Source: Toxorhynchites rutilus septentrionalis | Taxonomy: Eukaryota; Arthropoda; Insecta; Diptera; Culicidae | Length of the DNA stretch: 64,000 nucleotides | Assembly: GCF_029784135.1 (NCBI RefSeq) | Contig: NC_073745.1 | Coordinates: 77,991,569 to 78,055,568, forward strand | Reading direction: 5' to 3' | Part shown: positions 9,701-20,895 of the stretch, piece after piece | Numbering within the stretch: the first letter of the stretch is position 1 | Layout: every line of letters begins with the position of its first letter | Program-made: the position numbers and the translations under genes | The notes under the pieces: model-generated | Databases searched by the model: none | Told to the model about the DNA's origin: nothing | The model's input: the letters and a program-made list of their open reading frames with translations, nothing else

Positions 9701-12268
9701 TTAAAGTCCGCGAAATTCGTCGGCAATTTTGAATATAAAGCCCAATTGGCGATTGGCTCTGGCAACAATATCGTGATAGTGATTCCGAAAAGAAAGTCCG
9801 CTATCCAGGATAACTCCGAGATCCTTGAGGTGTTGTACCTGGTCAAGATGACAACCAAACAGGATGTAGTCATGGATGATCGGTTGATTTTTGCGGTGAT
9901 AGGAGATCACGTTACATTTTTCGACACTGACACTCAGCATGTTTCTGGAACACCAATCTGCAAAGGTACATACCAAAGTTTGCAGATCCTGGCAGTCCGA
10001 ATGGCATTTGACTAATTTGAATATTTTTACATCGTCAGCAAAAAAGAAACGGCATTCCGGAGGTATCAGCAACGAAACATCAGTCAAAAATAATGAAAAT
10101 AATAGCGGCCCGAGGTTACTGCCTTGCGGGACTCCAGAATTGTTGGAAAACGTCTCCGATTCTGAGAGGCCAATCTTGATCCGAACTGAGCGATCTAATA
10201 AGTAGGATCTGAACCAATTAACACTTCTTGATGAAACACCGAGTTTATCCAGTTTAGCGAGGAGAATTTCGTGGTTCACTGAATCGAAAGCAGCTTTCAA
10301 ATCCATGTATGCAGCATCAACTTGCCATCCCGAGTTCCAACGGGTTGGAAATTCGCTTTGCTGAACCGACAGATTGAATATCGTTGTTAACGGAGAGCAA
10401 AGAACATCTGCACAAAGCTTCAAGACTGCTGAGGGTATTCCGTCGGGCCCAGCGGCATACGAGAGCGTTAATTTACGCATTGCGGTTTTCATCATCTCTT
10501 CTGTAAAGTGAGGAATGTCGAAGTTGAATTCATCACAAGGCAGTCCGCTGGTAGCTTCTGCAACTTGCATAGCAGAGGTTGAGGAATTGTTGAACACTCG
10601 TTTGAAATGACGTGCAAACAAATTGCATTTCTCAGGATCATTATTAGCCGTGCTATTTCCAAAAAACATAGAACAAGGCAGTCCAGCATCTTTTCGTTTG
10701 GTATTCACAAATGACCAGAACCCACGAGGGTTGGTGCGTAGATTCGCTTCCGTTCGTTTTACGTACCGATTATAGAGAAAACGGTTATATTGACGGTAAC
10801 AACGACTGGCCAAATTGAACTGTCGTTTGAAGTAAGATGACCGGCAGTTACTGTAACTTCGCAGAGCGGTTGATCGTTTTCGCTTCAGCTCGCGTAAGCG
10901 GCGATTGGACCAAGGAGGATTATGAGGTGGTCGTCGAGCAGGAGCAACACGAAAGATAGCATCCACTACTGCTGTACAGAAGTACTCCACTGCGACATTG
11001 ACACTATCGGTAGATTCGATGAAATTCCAGTCAATATTGGCGAGTTCATCACTCAATAAAGCGTAGTTGGCTCGACGGAAGTTCAGAGATGTTTGTTCAG
11101 ATGGTGCAACATAAACGATCGGAGTGTGCAAGCTTATTAACGTGACGAGAGCAGGGTGATCAGCATCGAGATCAATTAGGGGATCAGCCGCCAAAGCAAT
11201 CGAAGAAATGGGTAATGCAGCATCATTGGCCAGGACAAGGTCCAGTAATCTACCATTTCTATTCAGATGTGTGTTGGATTGAGAAAAACCGTGAAGGTTG
11301 AATTCGTCCAGGAGAGCACAGCAGGCCTCGGATATATGCGATGTCAATGGATCGATGACTGGTGTACTACTTTCGGGGAAACACCACTGCAAACCTGCTT
11401 GATTATAGTCACCGAACAGAAGAGCAGGAGAGTGAACTTTCAAACGAGCTGAAACTGAACCAATGGATTCCACGTGTTCGTCGATCGCCGTACTATCGTT
11501 TTTCCTGTTAGGCGGGAGATAAATAACGCCGATACTTATAGTGTTGTGATTAACTTCCACCAAAACCCACAGTTGCTCAAGTAGGAGAGAAATAGGGGCA
11601 GGATCAAGATAACTGGTTAGTCGCCTCGTGATTGCAATCAGTACTCCTCCACCACGAGATTTATGACTATTCAGATGACTTCTATCGGTTCGGTATACGG
11701 CGTACGAAGGTCCAAAAAGCTGCGTTGAGATGCGATCATCCAGCCATGTTTCAGTCAGGACAATCAAATCAAACTCTTCTTCGGAAACAGACAAGAAGAA
11801 AGCATCTATTTTGGTCCTCAATCCACGCACATTTTGATAATAAATCCGGAGGTTCGAGGAACGTCGATCGCAGGAACTGGAAATCGAAGGGATTTCAGGT
11901 GCCGAAAGTTCAGAATTATCAGTATACTCGCCTGAACTTACAGGCCGGAAGCTCCCTGGACCAACACCGACCACAGGACCGGGACAATGGTGATGGCAGA
12001 TGTTGATAAAGGGCACGACTGGGTCGGGTGGCGAGGGAACTTCCTCAATACCTGTTACTGGTTGTCCCGGATCCAATGTAGAGGCATCGAACAAAAAAGA
12101 GGATGAGCAGCAATTGCTAGAAGGTGAAGCATTGTCAAGTACCAGAAGCTCGTTATGACAACTATACTTGCCTGCTGTTGCAGGTAGGAAGCCCCTTTTA
12201 CCAACACCAACTGTAGGACCGGGACGACGATTATGATGTACATTGTCATAAAAAATATTTAATCCACA
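9701..12268 (-). pseudogene. Non-LTR retrotransposon endonuclease-RT ORF, internally deleted
   Basis: An uninterrupted minus-strand frame of about 855 codons. The order is: a Pro/Gly/Ser-rich N-terminal region containing two related copies of a PGPxVGVG motif; an APE-type endonuclease starting at RIYYQNVRGLRTKID with TETWLDD; then reverse transcriptase with AAGPDGIPSAVLK, VDAAYMDLKAAFDSVNHEIL, SGVPQGSNLGPLLF and the catalytic FFADDVKIFK. Between FPTRWNSG and WQVDAAY the usual early RT blocks are missing. The deletion is in frame, so the ORF stays open but the enzyme should be dead. The frame has no ATG at its 5' end and the C-terminal tail breaks after DEFRGL, with a scrambled remnant to about 9,300. 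It belongs to the jockey superfamily; clade not settled. The long open frame suggests recent insertion. Confidence 0.85.
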
Positions 12269-12279
12269 TCATATGCGTA

Positions 12280-12430
12280 TATTACGCTGATGCAGTTTGT
12301 ATGTCGTATAAGCGTATAATTAAAATTGATTCAGTACTACAGTAAATCGTGTTGTATGCTGAAGAAAATCATAAAACAGTAAATCATATTAGATCGTAAT
12401 AAAGAACATATGACATCATATTGAAATGTC
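12280..12430. repeat. TA-rich repeat, paralog of 13,575-13,700 plus 15,000-15,050
   Basis: Matches the DNA on both sides of mariner copy 2, for example GTATAATTAAAATTGATTCA against GTATAATTGAAATCAATGTA, and TTAGATCGTAAT against ATCAGATCGTAAT. It therefore represents an empty insertion site for that mariner. Confidence 0.55.
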
Positions 12431-12863
12431 AATGAAATGCTTTAACATTGACAAGTTTAATTTCATAACAGCAATGTCTGAACACATACGGAAGAATAAA
12501 ATAATTAAATTTAAAAAAAGTGGCTCTTATAGTCGATTACTCACAAAACATCGCAACCGCTGGAGAGAAGCTAAACGGATCGAAACAAATATGAACGAAA
12601 CTCATAAGCAATTAACAGATGAAAATGGAATGTTGAATGAATCACCAAAACAAAACAATTTGGAATTTGATTGGATTGCAGGAATAGAGCAATTCAATGA
12701 CTTCAATGATGATGGTAATTTATTTTTAATTTTTAATGATTTCATAATACGTGTTTAATTTCAATCGATTACAGGAAACCATAGATTTTTTATGGATTTA
12801 CAAAAATGGACTGCTGAATATCAGCACTCCAAATTGCTGATGTTCGATGAAACATGCTTCTAA
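12426..12863 (+). pseudogene. Two-exon 125-residue ORF, element-associated
   Basis: ATG at 12,426. Exon 1 (12,426-12,714) ends GATGATG|GTAATT and exon 2 (12,775-12,863) follows an ACAG acceptor. Joined in frame they give 125 residues. The protein is Lys- and Asn-rich (MSMKCFNIDKFNF, then RNRWREAKRIETNMNETHKQ), acidic in the middle (FNDFNDDG), and ends with MDLQKWTAEYQHSK before a stop. The QKWTAEYQ-type segment resembles the N-terminal part of proteins carried by some insect DNA transposons; this is a weak family impression, not a domain call. It is truncated compared with such proteins and sits between two copies of a TA-rich repeat. Confidence 0.4.
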
Positions 12864-12879
12864 TGAAACATGCAGATAA

Positions 12880-13700
12880 TAATACAGACGACCGGAGTTC
12901 GAACCCACATCGGATCAGTTTTCACCAAACATCAATCTGTGCCATTTTAAACATTTATATTCCACTCCCAACACAAGTAAATTTAATAATTATTATTTCT
13001 ACAAATATAAATACTCATATATAAAAATGGCGATTCGTGAGGCTATAATAAACATTTTACGAAAATATTTTGCGCCATTTTTTTTTCTATGTCTGTAATA
13101 AATCGTATATGAGTATGGCAAAAGTTGTATTAGGTGTGTTGACAACTCATGAATATATTCATATTAGATCGCAATTTAATATCAACATAATCGCTATTAT
13201 AGTCGGTCAAAGTTGCATATTCATCCAAACTAATTCGGTAAGCAATCGTCATGTATGTATATGGCCTCCACTTTTGCATGCATATGCCAATTAGGCGCAT
13301 TATATGCCAACTAAAATTTAGGGCACATGATGTTATATATACGCTTGTTATGTGATTTAATGTTTGCTGGGTAGTTATACTTGCCATATTCTAAGTCGCA
13401 TATAAAGTGGAATTGGATTACAATGGTATTTTATATCGATCAAAGTATGGCATCGTGTATATCTAACAGCGTATAAGATGTGAAAAACACGATTTTATTC
13501 ATCACGACAAATTAAGTCGTAATTTGGTATAACAAGCGTCGGTTTTCTTATATTTACTATCGTAAAATCAGTCTGATCTACATCATATATGTATATCTGG
13601 CCAATGCAGTTCATGAATCGCATAAACGTATAATTGAAATCAATGTAGTACTGCGAGAACCCCTATTAAATGCTGAGGAAAACCATTCACCGCTAAACTA
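12880..13700. repeat. TA-rich repeat field left of mariner copy 2
   Basis: Contains several related TATATGCGTATA-like blocks (near 13,090, 13,250, 13,340 and 13,585) and no credible gene. The right end matches 12,280-12,400. Likely decayed MITEs. Confidence 0.4.
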
Positions 13701-14997
13701 AAGGGTGTGTCACATCAAATTGCATCACGGAAAAAACGCTGTAGAAATTCGCCCAGTAAACCGATCCTTTTGAAAATTTTAGAAAGTAAAATAAAAACTA
13801 TTAAACAACTTTTGGCATTTTCTTTTTATTCATACTTCGAGCCCAAGCCCGTATGCTCGCACCTTCCTCTTTACCCCGTCCATAAGGTTCTGTACAACGT
13901 CAGTTTGTAGTTTTTTTTGAACAGAAATCCATTTCCTCTTGAAGTCCGCCTCCGATTTGACATCTTTTGGGTTCTTCCGGAGGGACTGCTTTATAATCGC
14001 CCAATTTTTCTCTATTGGGCGAAGCTCCGGCGCGTTGGGCGGGTTTATTTCCTTTGGCACGAAGGTGACCCCGTTGGCTTCGTACCACTCCAACACGTCC
14101 TTTGAATAGTCGCACGAAGCGAAATCCGGCCAGAAGATGGTCGGGCCCTCGTGTTGCTTCAATAGTGGTAGTAAGCTCTTCTGTAGGCACTCCTTAAGGT
14201 AAACCTGCCCGTTTACCGTGCCGGTCATCACGAAGGGGGCGCTCCGCTTTCCGCAAGACAGATCGCTTGCCATACCATGTACTTTTTGGCAAACTTGGAT
14301 AGTTTCTGCTTGCGAATCTCCTCCGGAACGCTGAATTTGTCCTCTGCGGAGAAGAACAACAGGCCCGGCAGCTGACGAAAGTCCGCTTTGACGTAGGTTT
14401 CGTCGTCCATTACCAGGCAATGCGGCTTCGTCAGCATTTCGGTGTACAGCTTCCGGGCTCGCGTCTTCCCCACCATGTTTTGCCTTTCGTCGCGGTTAGG
14501 AGCCTTCTGAACCTTGTATGTACGCAGGCCCTCCCGTTGCTCGGTCCGCTGGACGAATGAACTTGACAAATTTAGCTTATTGGCGACATCCCGGACCGAA
14601 CTTCTCGGATCACGTCTAAACTGCTTAACTACGCGCTTGTGATCTTTTTCACTGACGGAGCATCCATTTTTGCCGTTCTTCACCTTCCGGTCGATGGTTA
14701 GGTTCTCGAAGTATCGTTTTAGTACTCTGCTGACCGTGGATTGGACGATTCCCAACATCTTACCGATGTCCCGATGTGACAACTCCGGATTCTCGAAATG
14801 AGTGCGCAGGATTAATTCACGACGCTCTTTTTCGTTCGACGACATTTTTCCAAAATTACGAAAAATTGACAGTGAAGCATGGCCAACGTGATCTATACAC
14901 TCTTATCTGATTATAAGCGAAAGCTGAAGATATAATTCCTAAAAATTAAATTTCTACAGCGTTTTTTCCGTGATGCAATTTGATGTGACACACCCTT
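13701..14997 (-). mobile_element. ITmD37E-type mariner copy 2, complete
   Basis: A 1,297-bp element with terminal repeats AAGGGTGTGTCACATCAAAT and the inverse ending CACACCCTT. TA dinucleotides flank both ends (13,699-13,700 and 14,998-14,999). The ends are virtually identical to those of the copies at 6,871 and 22,645. The flanks match the uninterrupted repeat at 12,280-12,430, which supports insertion at a TA. Confidence 0.9.
13830..14845 (-). pseudogene. ITmD37E transposase, one frameshift (copy 2)
   Basis: The N-terminal frame (14,845 down to about 14,265) holds MSSNEKERRELI, an HTH (IGKMLGIVQSTVSRVLKRYF) and the first catalytic Asp in LVMDDETYVKADF. The C-terminal frame (about 14,420 to 13,830) holds IFWPDFASCDYS and ends GVKRKVRAYGLGLEV. 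In the second and third catalytic blocks the Asp of PD and the Glu of PIEKNW are 37 residues apart, the DD37E signature. Compared with copy 3, two bases are missing at about 14,265 (GCAAGACAG against GCAAGAGCAG), which shifts the frame. The rest is intact, making this the best-preserved copy, but it cannot make full-length protein. Confidence 0.88.
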
Positions 14998-15051
14998 TAT
15001 ATCAGATCGTAATTGAGGACATATAACATGATATTATGAATTTGACACAGC

Positions 15052-15185
15052 AAGATTCTTCTTCTTCATCTTTAATGGGACTGACGTTCTTAGAGAAACT
15101 TCGTCGTCTAAAGTAGTAGAGATTTCTGCCAAATAACACGCGGTAAGCTCTAGAGTACACTTCATATTGATAACTCAGACTGAAT
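15052..15185 (-). mobile_element. Feilai-like SINE fragment
   Basis: TTCTTCTTCTTCATC followed by a GACGTTCTTAGAGAAACTTC block and TGCCAAATAACACGC matches the 3' half of the complete SINEs at 29,385 and 62,811. The tRNA-like head is missing. Confidence 0.7.
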
Positions 15186-15199
15186 TCATTTCTCTTTCT

Positions 15200-16190
15200 C
15201 ATTTGCAAATTGAGTTGTTGAGTTTACGTTGGGTAAACAATGGAGCCGTCCATTAACACGTTGAGCCCTGGTCGAAATAGGGGACCGACAATGAACTTTT
15301 CGTCAGGCCCATGTCGTTTCCAGCGAATCGATAGTGAGCTTTTCTAAATATCATTTTGCAACTTTGATGTTGTCGTTCTAAATGCCGAACGAAAAGTCTA
15401 CTGTCGGTCCGGTGAGATCGGCGCAAAAAAGACGAAGACGCGGGGCTTAACGTGTTAACGCGTCATGTTTGACGACGAATGCGTGCGTTGTAATTCAGTA
15501 GCGAGAGAAGAATGACGTTCATGGAAGTAGTCCTGCACGAAGCGAAGCGACTGAGAGGAGAGTTGATTATCATGTTTCGTTTTTGAAAATGTTTGACTCT
15601 GCTACAGACGCATAAAGAATCGATTCCTGAAAAGATAGATCAAATCGCAATCGAGATCAAAGGCATTCAATTTTTTGTATACTTTCGAACTAATAATGCC
15701 TGTTTTGTTTTAACTTTAAATAGAACCCAACACAGACGTCTTTGGATTAGCTCAAGGAAAGAGAATTTTGTACTCAGTTGCGCTCTCACTCCTTGTACAC
15801 ACATGTGCTCTGGCGAATTAGCAGATCAAATGTTTTGTTGTCAGAACCGTTTTTGCACCGAGTTCTGCGCCGTGTTTTGCACCAGTTTTACATCGGTTAC
15901 ACCGCTTGAATCTGATTAGCTTTCTCTGTTGAATTATTTTTCTTCACACAAGCGTATACGGTTGGTATGGAGGCGCGCTGTTGTTTTTATGCTTAACTTA
16001 GAACGAGCGAAGACAAAACGGGCGCTAGAATTTGATATGTGTGTATAAAATAGTTATTGTTTAAAAATTCATCTTTAATTCATCAATTCGTCAAGTTTTT
16101 ATCCGCTTTTGACCCATTCTCACCCCCATCGACGGTAAATCAAAAAGATCATTATAATGAAAAAATCGCGGATAGATCACGTCAGATTAT
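15200..16190. other. Upstream flank of gene A, noncoding
   Basis: Mostly unique-looking DNA with GC-richer stretches. One 108-codon ATG frame at 15,593 has no recognisable domain and is probably accidental. No repeat edges were seen. Confidence 0.35.
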
Positions 16191-16192
16191 TG

Positions 16193-16200
16193 TATAAATA
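16193..16200 (+). promoter_or_regulatory. Candidate TATA box upstream of gene A
   Basis: TATAAATA about 400 bp before the ATG of gene A. A start site 25-35 bp downstream would leave a leader of about 370 nt, or a 5' UTR intron. Sequence motif only; no transcript evidence. Confidence 0.3.
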
Positions 16201-16595
16201 CAAATTTCGACATTCGACTGTTCTGAAACTGAAGTCCGAAACGAAGATACAGCTAATGTAGTTGTATGTATTCACCAAACTGTACTTTCAGTGTGGAAAA
16301 CACCAACCATTTTTCAATTTGACAATTACATGCTAGAGCTTGGTTGTTTTCGACTTTTCCGAGCTACGGCTTGGACGCTGCCGCATTTGCGCAGACGCCG
16401 CTGGCATCTACGCGACAGCACATGTAAATAGAACATCTGGGCGGACAAAACATGCGCGTTCAATCGTGATTTCGCTTGCGCAATCGAAAGCCATTCTCTC
16501 TGTGCTACGTTTCTTCAGAACCAGCTGAGCTGTGTTCTGTGTGTTCTGGTTAAATTTTTGTTATCCAATTATTTGCACGCAGAGCAGCTGCAAGG

Positions 16596-18569
16596 ATGTC
16601 AGGTTTTGAGGAAAACTTTCAAATTTTGGAATCTGAACAACTTGGAAGGTGTGTGCGTGGAATTTAGGATAATACCGATTTTGTTTCATGGTATAATTAA
16701 TTTTTTTAAATTCAGATATGTTGTTGCCAATCGTGATTTGCCAAAAGGGGAGCAAATTCTACTGGAGGAACCATACGTGACTGGACCCTATTGGGACGCT
16801 GACATCAGTTGCCTGAGCTGCTTCAGGGATTCTTGCTGCACCTGCAGGTAAGTCCACTGTTTCTATTGCATAAATCTATTACACGTCCATTTGGTTCCCG
16901 GCCTGCAGCAAATGTAGGAAAGCTCCCCTATGCTACGATTGCACCGATCACGATGAAACCGAATGCAACTTCTACCAGCAATCCAGCCTAGACAAAAACT
17001 TTATCTATAATCATTTCAACGTTATCACTCCGGTGCGGTGTTTACTTCTGCGCAGAAGCAATCGTGCGCGATACGATGAGATGATGCGGATGGAGGCTCG
17101 TCTAGAGGAACGCAGTGGAACCGAGATATGGAACATCCACGAGAAATACGTTGTGCAACCTTTGCTCGAAAGTGGCGTTTTCGAAAATTTCGACGATCTG
17201 GCGGTGACTGGAGAACTGATACAGCGGATTTGTGGCATCTTAGATGTGAACACATTCGAAGTGCGTGGAAATGTCGACAGTCAGGGGAGGCAGATGGCTA
17301 ACCTGGCTCGGGGTCTTTACCCGAAGACGGCTTTGATGACACATAGCTGTCTGCCGAATACAATGTTGTCGGTTGACGGGCACTTTAATTTGCGGGTGTA
17401 TACAACCGTTCCGGTGAAAATGGGTGAAATGCTGCACAATAATTACACTAGGAGTTTGTTTGTGGGTTAGACGTGAGAATCGGAGGTGATTAGTCTAATT
17501 GAATATTGTTCACCTTCCAGGGCACATATGAGCGACAAACGCATTTAAGAGAAGGAAAATACTCCTCCTGTACTTGCGAGAGATGCTTGGATCCAACTGA
17601 GCTTGGAACTCATTTGAGCTCGATAAGATGCACTGAATGTGATGAAGGACTCTGTTCATTCTACCCCAGCGAGTAAGATGCAATTCATCTAGTTTACAAA
17701 CTATAGTACGCTTTTCTCAAAAATGTTCTGCTGTTAAGTCCTAGATGGGAATGTAACAAGTGCCACAAACGTCTAAAGCGAGAGTACGTCAACGAGGTCC
17801 TTTGTGCAGCCCGTAGTGAAATCATGAGTTGCCGTGAGTAGCCAGTTTCGATGCACGTATATCATGATTTTAATATTTACTCCCCCTTTAGCCCTAGAAG
17901 TTCGCGATCTGGAGAAAGCCATCAGCAAACACTCGAAAACACTCAATCCACGACACGCGCTGGTTCTGGAAGCGAAACAAAATCTTGTCGCGGAACTACG
18001 GAACATTTGCGCGATTATGGAGCCGAGCAATGTGCCGAAGCAAGTGCTTAAACGAAAGTTGGAACTGTGCGAGGAAATTCTGGCTATTCTTCGAGTTCTG
18101 GAACCGGGTCTGTCCCGACTCGCTGGAATTGCGATGTACGAGTACCATGTGGCACTTGTGGAGCTGTCCCGCAGGAACTTTGATACAACGGAGATTAAAT
18201 CGAACGAGTTATTGGTACGCAAACGCAAGACGATGGTCTACCAATAGTTGGTTTCTTCTGTCCCCATGAGTATGAGACCGACCTCACTACCAATAGTTAA
18301 CGTGATCGAAATAATTCCAGGAAAATTTCATCACAGCTGAAGCCGAACTGAAGCAAGCGATCAGTATGCTATTATTTGAACATCCGACTACTCCGGAGGG
18401 ACAATTGACGAAGCGAGCTATGCGCGAACTGAAGGATCTTCGAGAGGAGATAGCTGAAGTTCGAGCAATGATCGAGGATGAAAATATGGACAAGCAGAGT
18501 CAATATCGTAACCAGAGAAATAGTAACATCAACAATAATTATAAGAAGAAAATGAACAAACGTCGTTAG
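16596..18569 (+). CDS. SmydA/msta-like SET and MYND domain protein (gene A)
   Basis: Seven exons with GT-AG introns: 16596-16648, 16716-16847, 16909-17461, 17521-17672, 17745-17833, 17892-18214, 18321-18569; 1,551 nt, 516 residues. The SET N-terminal part begins at about residue 19 (YVVANRDLPKGEQILLEEP). A MYND-like zinc cluster follows (C50, C53, C61, C64, C70, C73, H76, C81). The SET core has HSCLPN at 207-212 and NYT near 241, and a post-SET cluster CTCERC at 263-268. Two more CxxC pairs follow, then a long helical C-terminal region. The family is arthropod-specific SMYD-A (Drosophila msta/SmydA-8), putative protein methyltransferases whose substrates are largely unknown. The usual NHSCxPN motif reads THSCxPN here, as it does in gene B. 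Introns are 58-106 bp. Gene B, 13 kb downstream, is a paralog with the same exon structure. The start is the ATG of a 53-nt first exon whose length matches gene B exactly. Confidence 0.93.
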
Positions 18570-18775
18570 ATGAACATGAACATGAACATGAACATTATAA
18601 TGCTCATTCAGATCATCGTTATTAGTTGTTTAACAAGTGAAAAACCACGCGTTTCCATAATTTTTCTTCGCAGTTGTGACGCATGGTTACCTTCAATTTA
18701 TTATCAGCATTCTCATGTTGTTATCTCACCGTTTTTAGACATCTTTTAGTAGCAAATTCGATCGGTTATCACAAA

Positions 18776-18781
18776 AATAAA
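18776..18781 (+). terminator. Candidate polyadenylation signal of gene A
   Basis: AATAAA about 207 bp after the stop codon, the first canonical hexamer downstream. Confidence 0.4.
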
Positions 18782-19120
18782 CAAGAGTGGAATACGGATA
18801 CCCTGATTTCTAATTGTTTCTTTTCTTCTCAGCAGATTTCAATGGTTATATCCAGAGTTGCACTGTTGCTACAAATTTTATTTTGTAAGGTGAGCGCCTT
18901 TTTATATTTTCCAATCATACGGTGTTATATGACCTAGCAGAAGTATAATATGCTCATAAGCTGTTTCTCTCAGAGACTTCAAAGCTCAGAGAAACAACTT
19001 GTATGAATGAGAGATTCCATCAATCTATTCACTTCATGCCCACCAGCGAAGAGAAGAAACCGCTTTTCCGGTGAGTCTGTTCTCCCAGTATTCGAGCATT
19101 AATTCTCCAGTCCGGGCTCT
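18782..19120. other. Noncoding 3' flank of gene A
   Basis: No gene or recognised repeat before the palindrome at 19,125. Confidence 0.35.
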
Positions 19121-19124
19121 TTTT

Positions 19125-19294
19125 GACGTAGGACTACGTCTTTGATTTCTATATAGGGGGGTCACTACGAAAAATGTAACGTTTATTAAGAGTTTTCAAA
19201 TGCATATTACGCAGAGTCGTTCTTACGATATATGTTATAATATATACCATCAAACTGCAAATTTATCCAGCATTTTTTGACGTAGGACTACGTC
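19125..19294. repeat. Two palindromic termini 154 bp apart
   Basis: GACGTAGGACTACGTC occurs at 19,125-19,140 and again, identical and in the same orientation, at 19,279-19,294. Both are preceded by a T-run and followed by TCT-type sequence. The first belongs to a second, truncated element placed directly left of composite copy 1. Confidence 0.65.
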
Positions 19295-19900
19295 TAACCG
19301 GAAGATATAGGGGGTGAAATGAAAATCTAGGCACTGAACAAGTAGGGAAAATGCAAGATTTGGAACGCTTATAACTCCAGCATTTCTCAGTAGATCGCAA
19401 TGGTTTTTGCATCAATTGATAGGAAATATATCTACGCATCTATCATAACGAATAACATTTCATTTTTCTTGAGATAAATAATTGAATAATTGTGAAATAT
19501 CAAGCATTGTCCAAATGCCCTATGTGCCCATTTTTGATTGGTCCATTTTGTGCTCCTCAAATCGTACCGACCAAAACGGGCAACCAGAGCAGCAGCGAAA
19601 TACAATGAAGCACGATTGGAAAGGAAAAACGTCACAGGAGGGTTGTGTCCGAGACACTACCGCATAGTTGATGTAGGATTCCGTTAGGCTATCTGTTGAT
19701 TTTGGATATGTTGGAAAAATTACATCGGTAAACTCTTTGATAATGATTTGGTGACCCTGAAAAGAGCCATTTGTTTGGTTGTTCGGTATTGTTTGTTCAT
19801 TCCACCAGTGTTTACCGAGTGATGATGATAGAAGGATGGTAAACAGTCGATGGATGGCTAGATGTATCAGATAAAGGATGCCGAAGTGGAACGAGTGGTC

Positions 19901-20420
19901 TGCCATAGAAATGAAACACAGATTTCTGCTTAACTCGAGAACTAGTCAAGCAAATGGAACCAAATTAGGCATATGGAGGTTTAAGGGTACAATAAATGTT
20001 TCTATGATGGTTAGACTCTCCACCCCCCTCTCTAAGACGGAGTTACCATACGAATGAAACACAAATTTCTGCATTATTCATATTGGGCATATTGAGATTT
20101 TAGGGTGCAATAAATGTTTCAATGATGGTTAGACACTCCTCCCGCTCTCTAAGAGTTAGCCGTCATACAAAAGAAACATAAATTTCTGCATTACTCGAAA
20201 ACTAATCCAGCAAATGGAGCCAAAGTTGGCATGTGAAGGTTTTACAGGGCACGAAACACAGGGTGAATACGCTCCTCCCCCCTCTCTAAGGGGGGCTGCC
20301 ATACAAACGATTCACAAACTTCTGCATAACTCGAGAACTAATCAAGCACAATTCGGCATGTGAGGGTTTTTGGGTATGATAAATGTTTCTATAATGGTAA
20401 GACACCCCTCCCTCCTCTAG
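19901..20420. repeat. 120-130-bp tandem module, four units
   Basis: Each unit contains GAAACACAGATTTCTGC or a variant, an ACTAATC(C)AGCAAATGG block, a TGAGGTTTTAGGG-type block and a C/G-rich CCCCTCTCTAAG end. Units start near 19,901, 20,030, 20,155 and 20,290. The same module makes a longer array at 34,864-36,510. Confidence 0.75.
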
Positions 20421-20525
20421 AATGTATTACACAAAAATATTACACATATTTCAACCAAAAATATTCCAACCAAACATGACAATTGAAAATTTTCGGAAAA
20501 CTCTGAAGGAAAAAGTTAAATTCCA

Positions 20526-20895
20526 ATATGTGCAGCGCCCCTTTATAAATAATTTAATATTACATTGCCAACTAGAATGTAAAGATGAATCCAATAAGGA
20601 TTTTCATAAAAGAATGTCGGAATTTTCCATACAAATGGAAAATTCAATGAATCATAGGATAGGTAGAGATATAAGTAGAGTGGGTAGTAAAATCGGATAA
20701 CTCTACCTGAGAGTTCAGTCGGTAGGAATTAGGGTAGATTAGGTTTCGTTAGGATGAATCAGAAAAATAAAGGGGAGTCGATCGTCAGCCAGGGAGGCGG
20801 ACGGTAGTATCTCCTGGAGTAGAAAATCCAGAAAGTGTTTTATTCATAACTAAAAGACAGTGCCCTAGGCCGCCCGGCCAGGTTCGTTCATATGT
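20526..20895 (+). repeat. 364-bp segment absent from copy 2, flanked by ATATGT
   Basis: ATATGT occurs at 20,526-20,531 and 20,890-20,895. Composite copy 2 joins directly across one ATATGT at about 36,617. The segment continues an open frame that starts upstream (MTIENFRKTLKEKVKFQY, in both copies) through FHKRMSEFSIQMENS to a stop at 20,700. Because that frame begins in the shared sequence, loss from copy 2 by microhomology is at least as likely as insertion into copy 1. The frame is not confidently assigned; it has a gag-like feel only. Confidence 0.55.

Noticed and set aside
15593..15919. 108-codon ATG frame upstream of gene A
   Set aside because: No recognisable domain, no splice or repeat context; probably chance.
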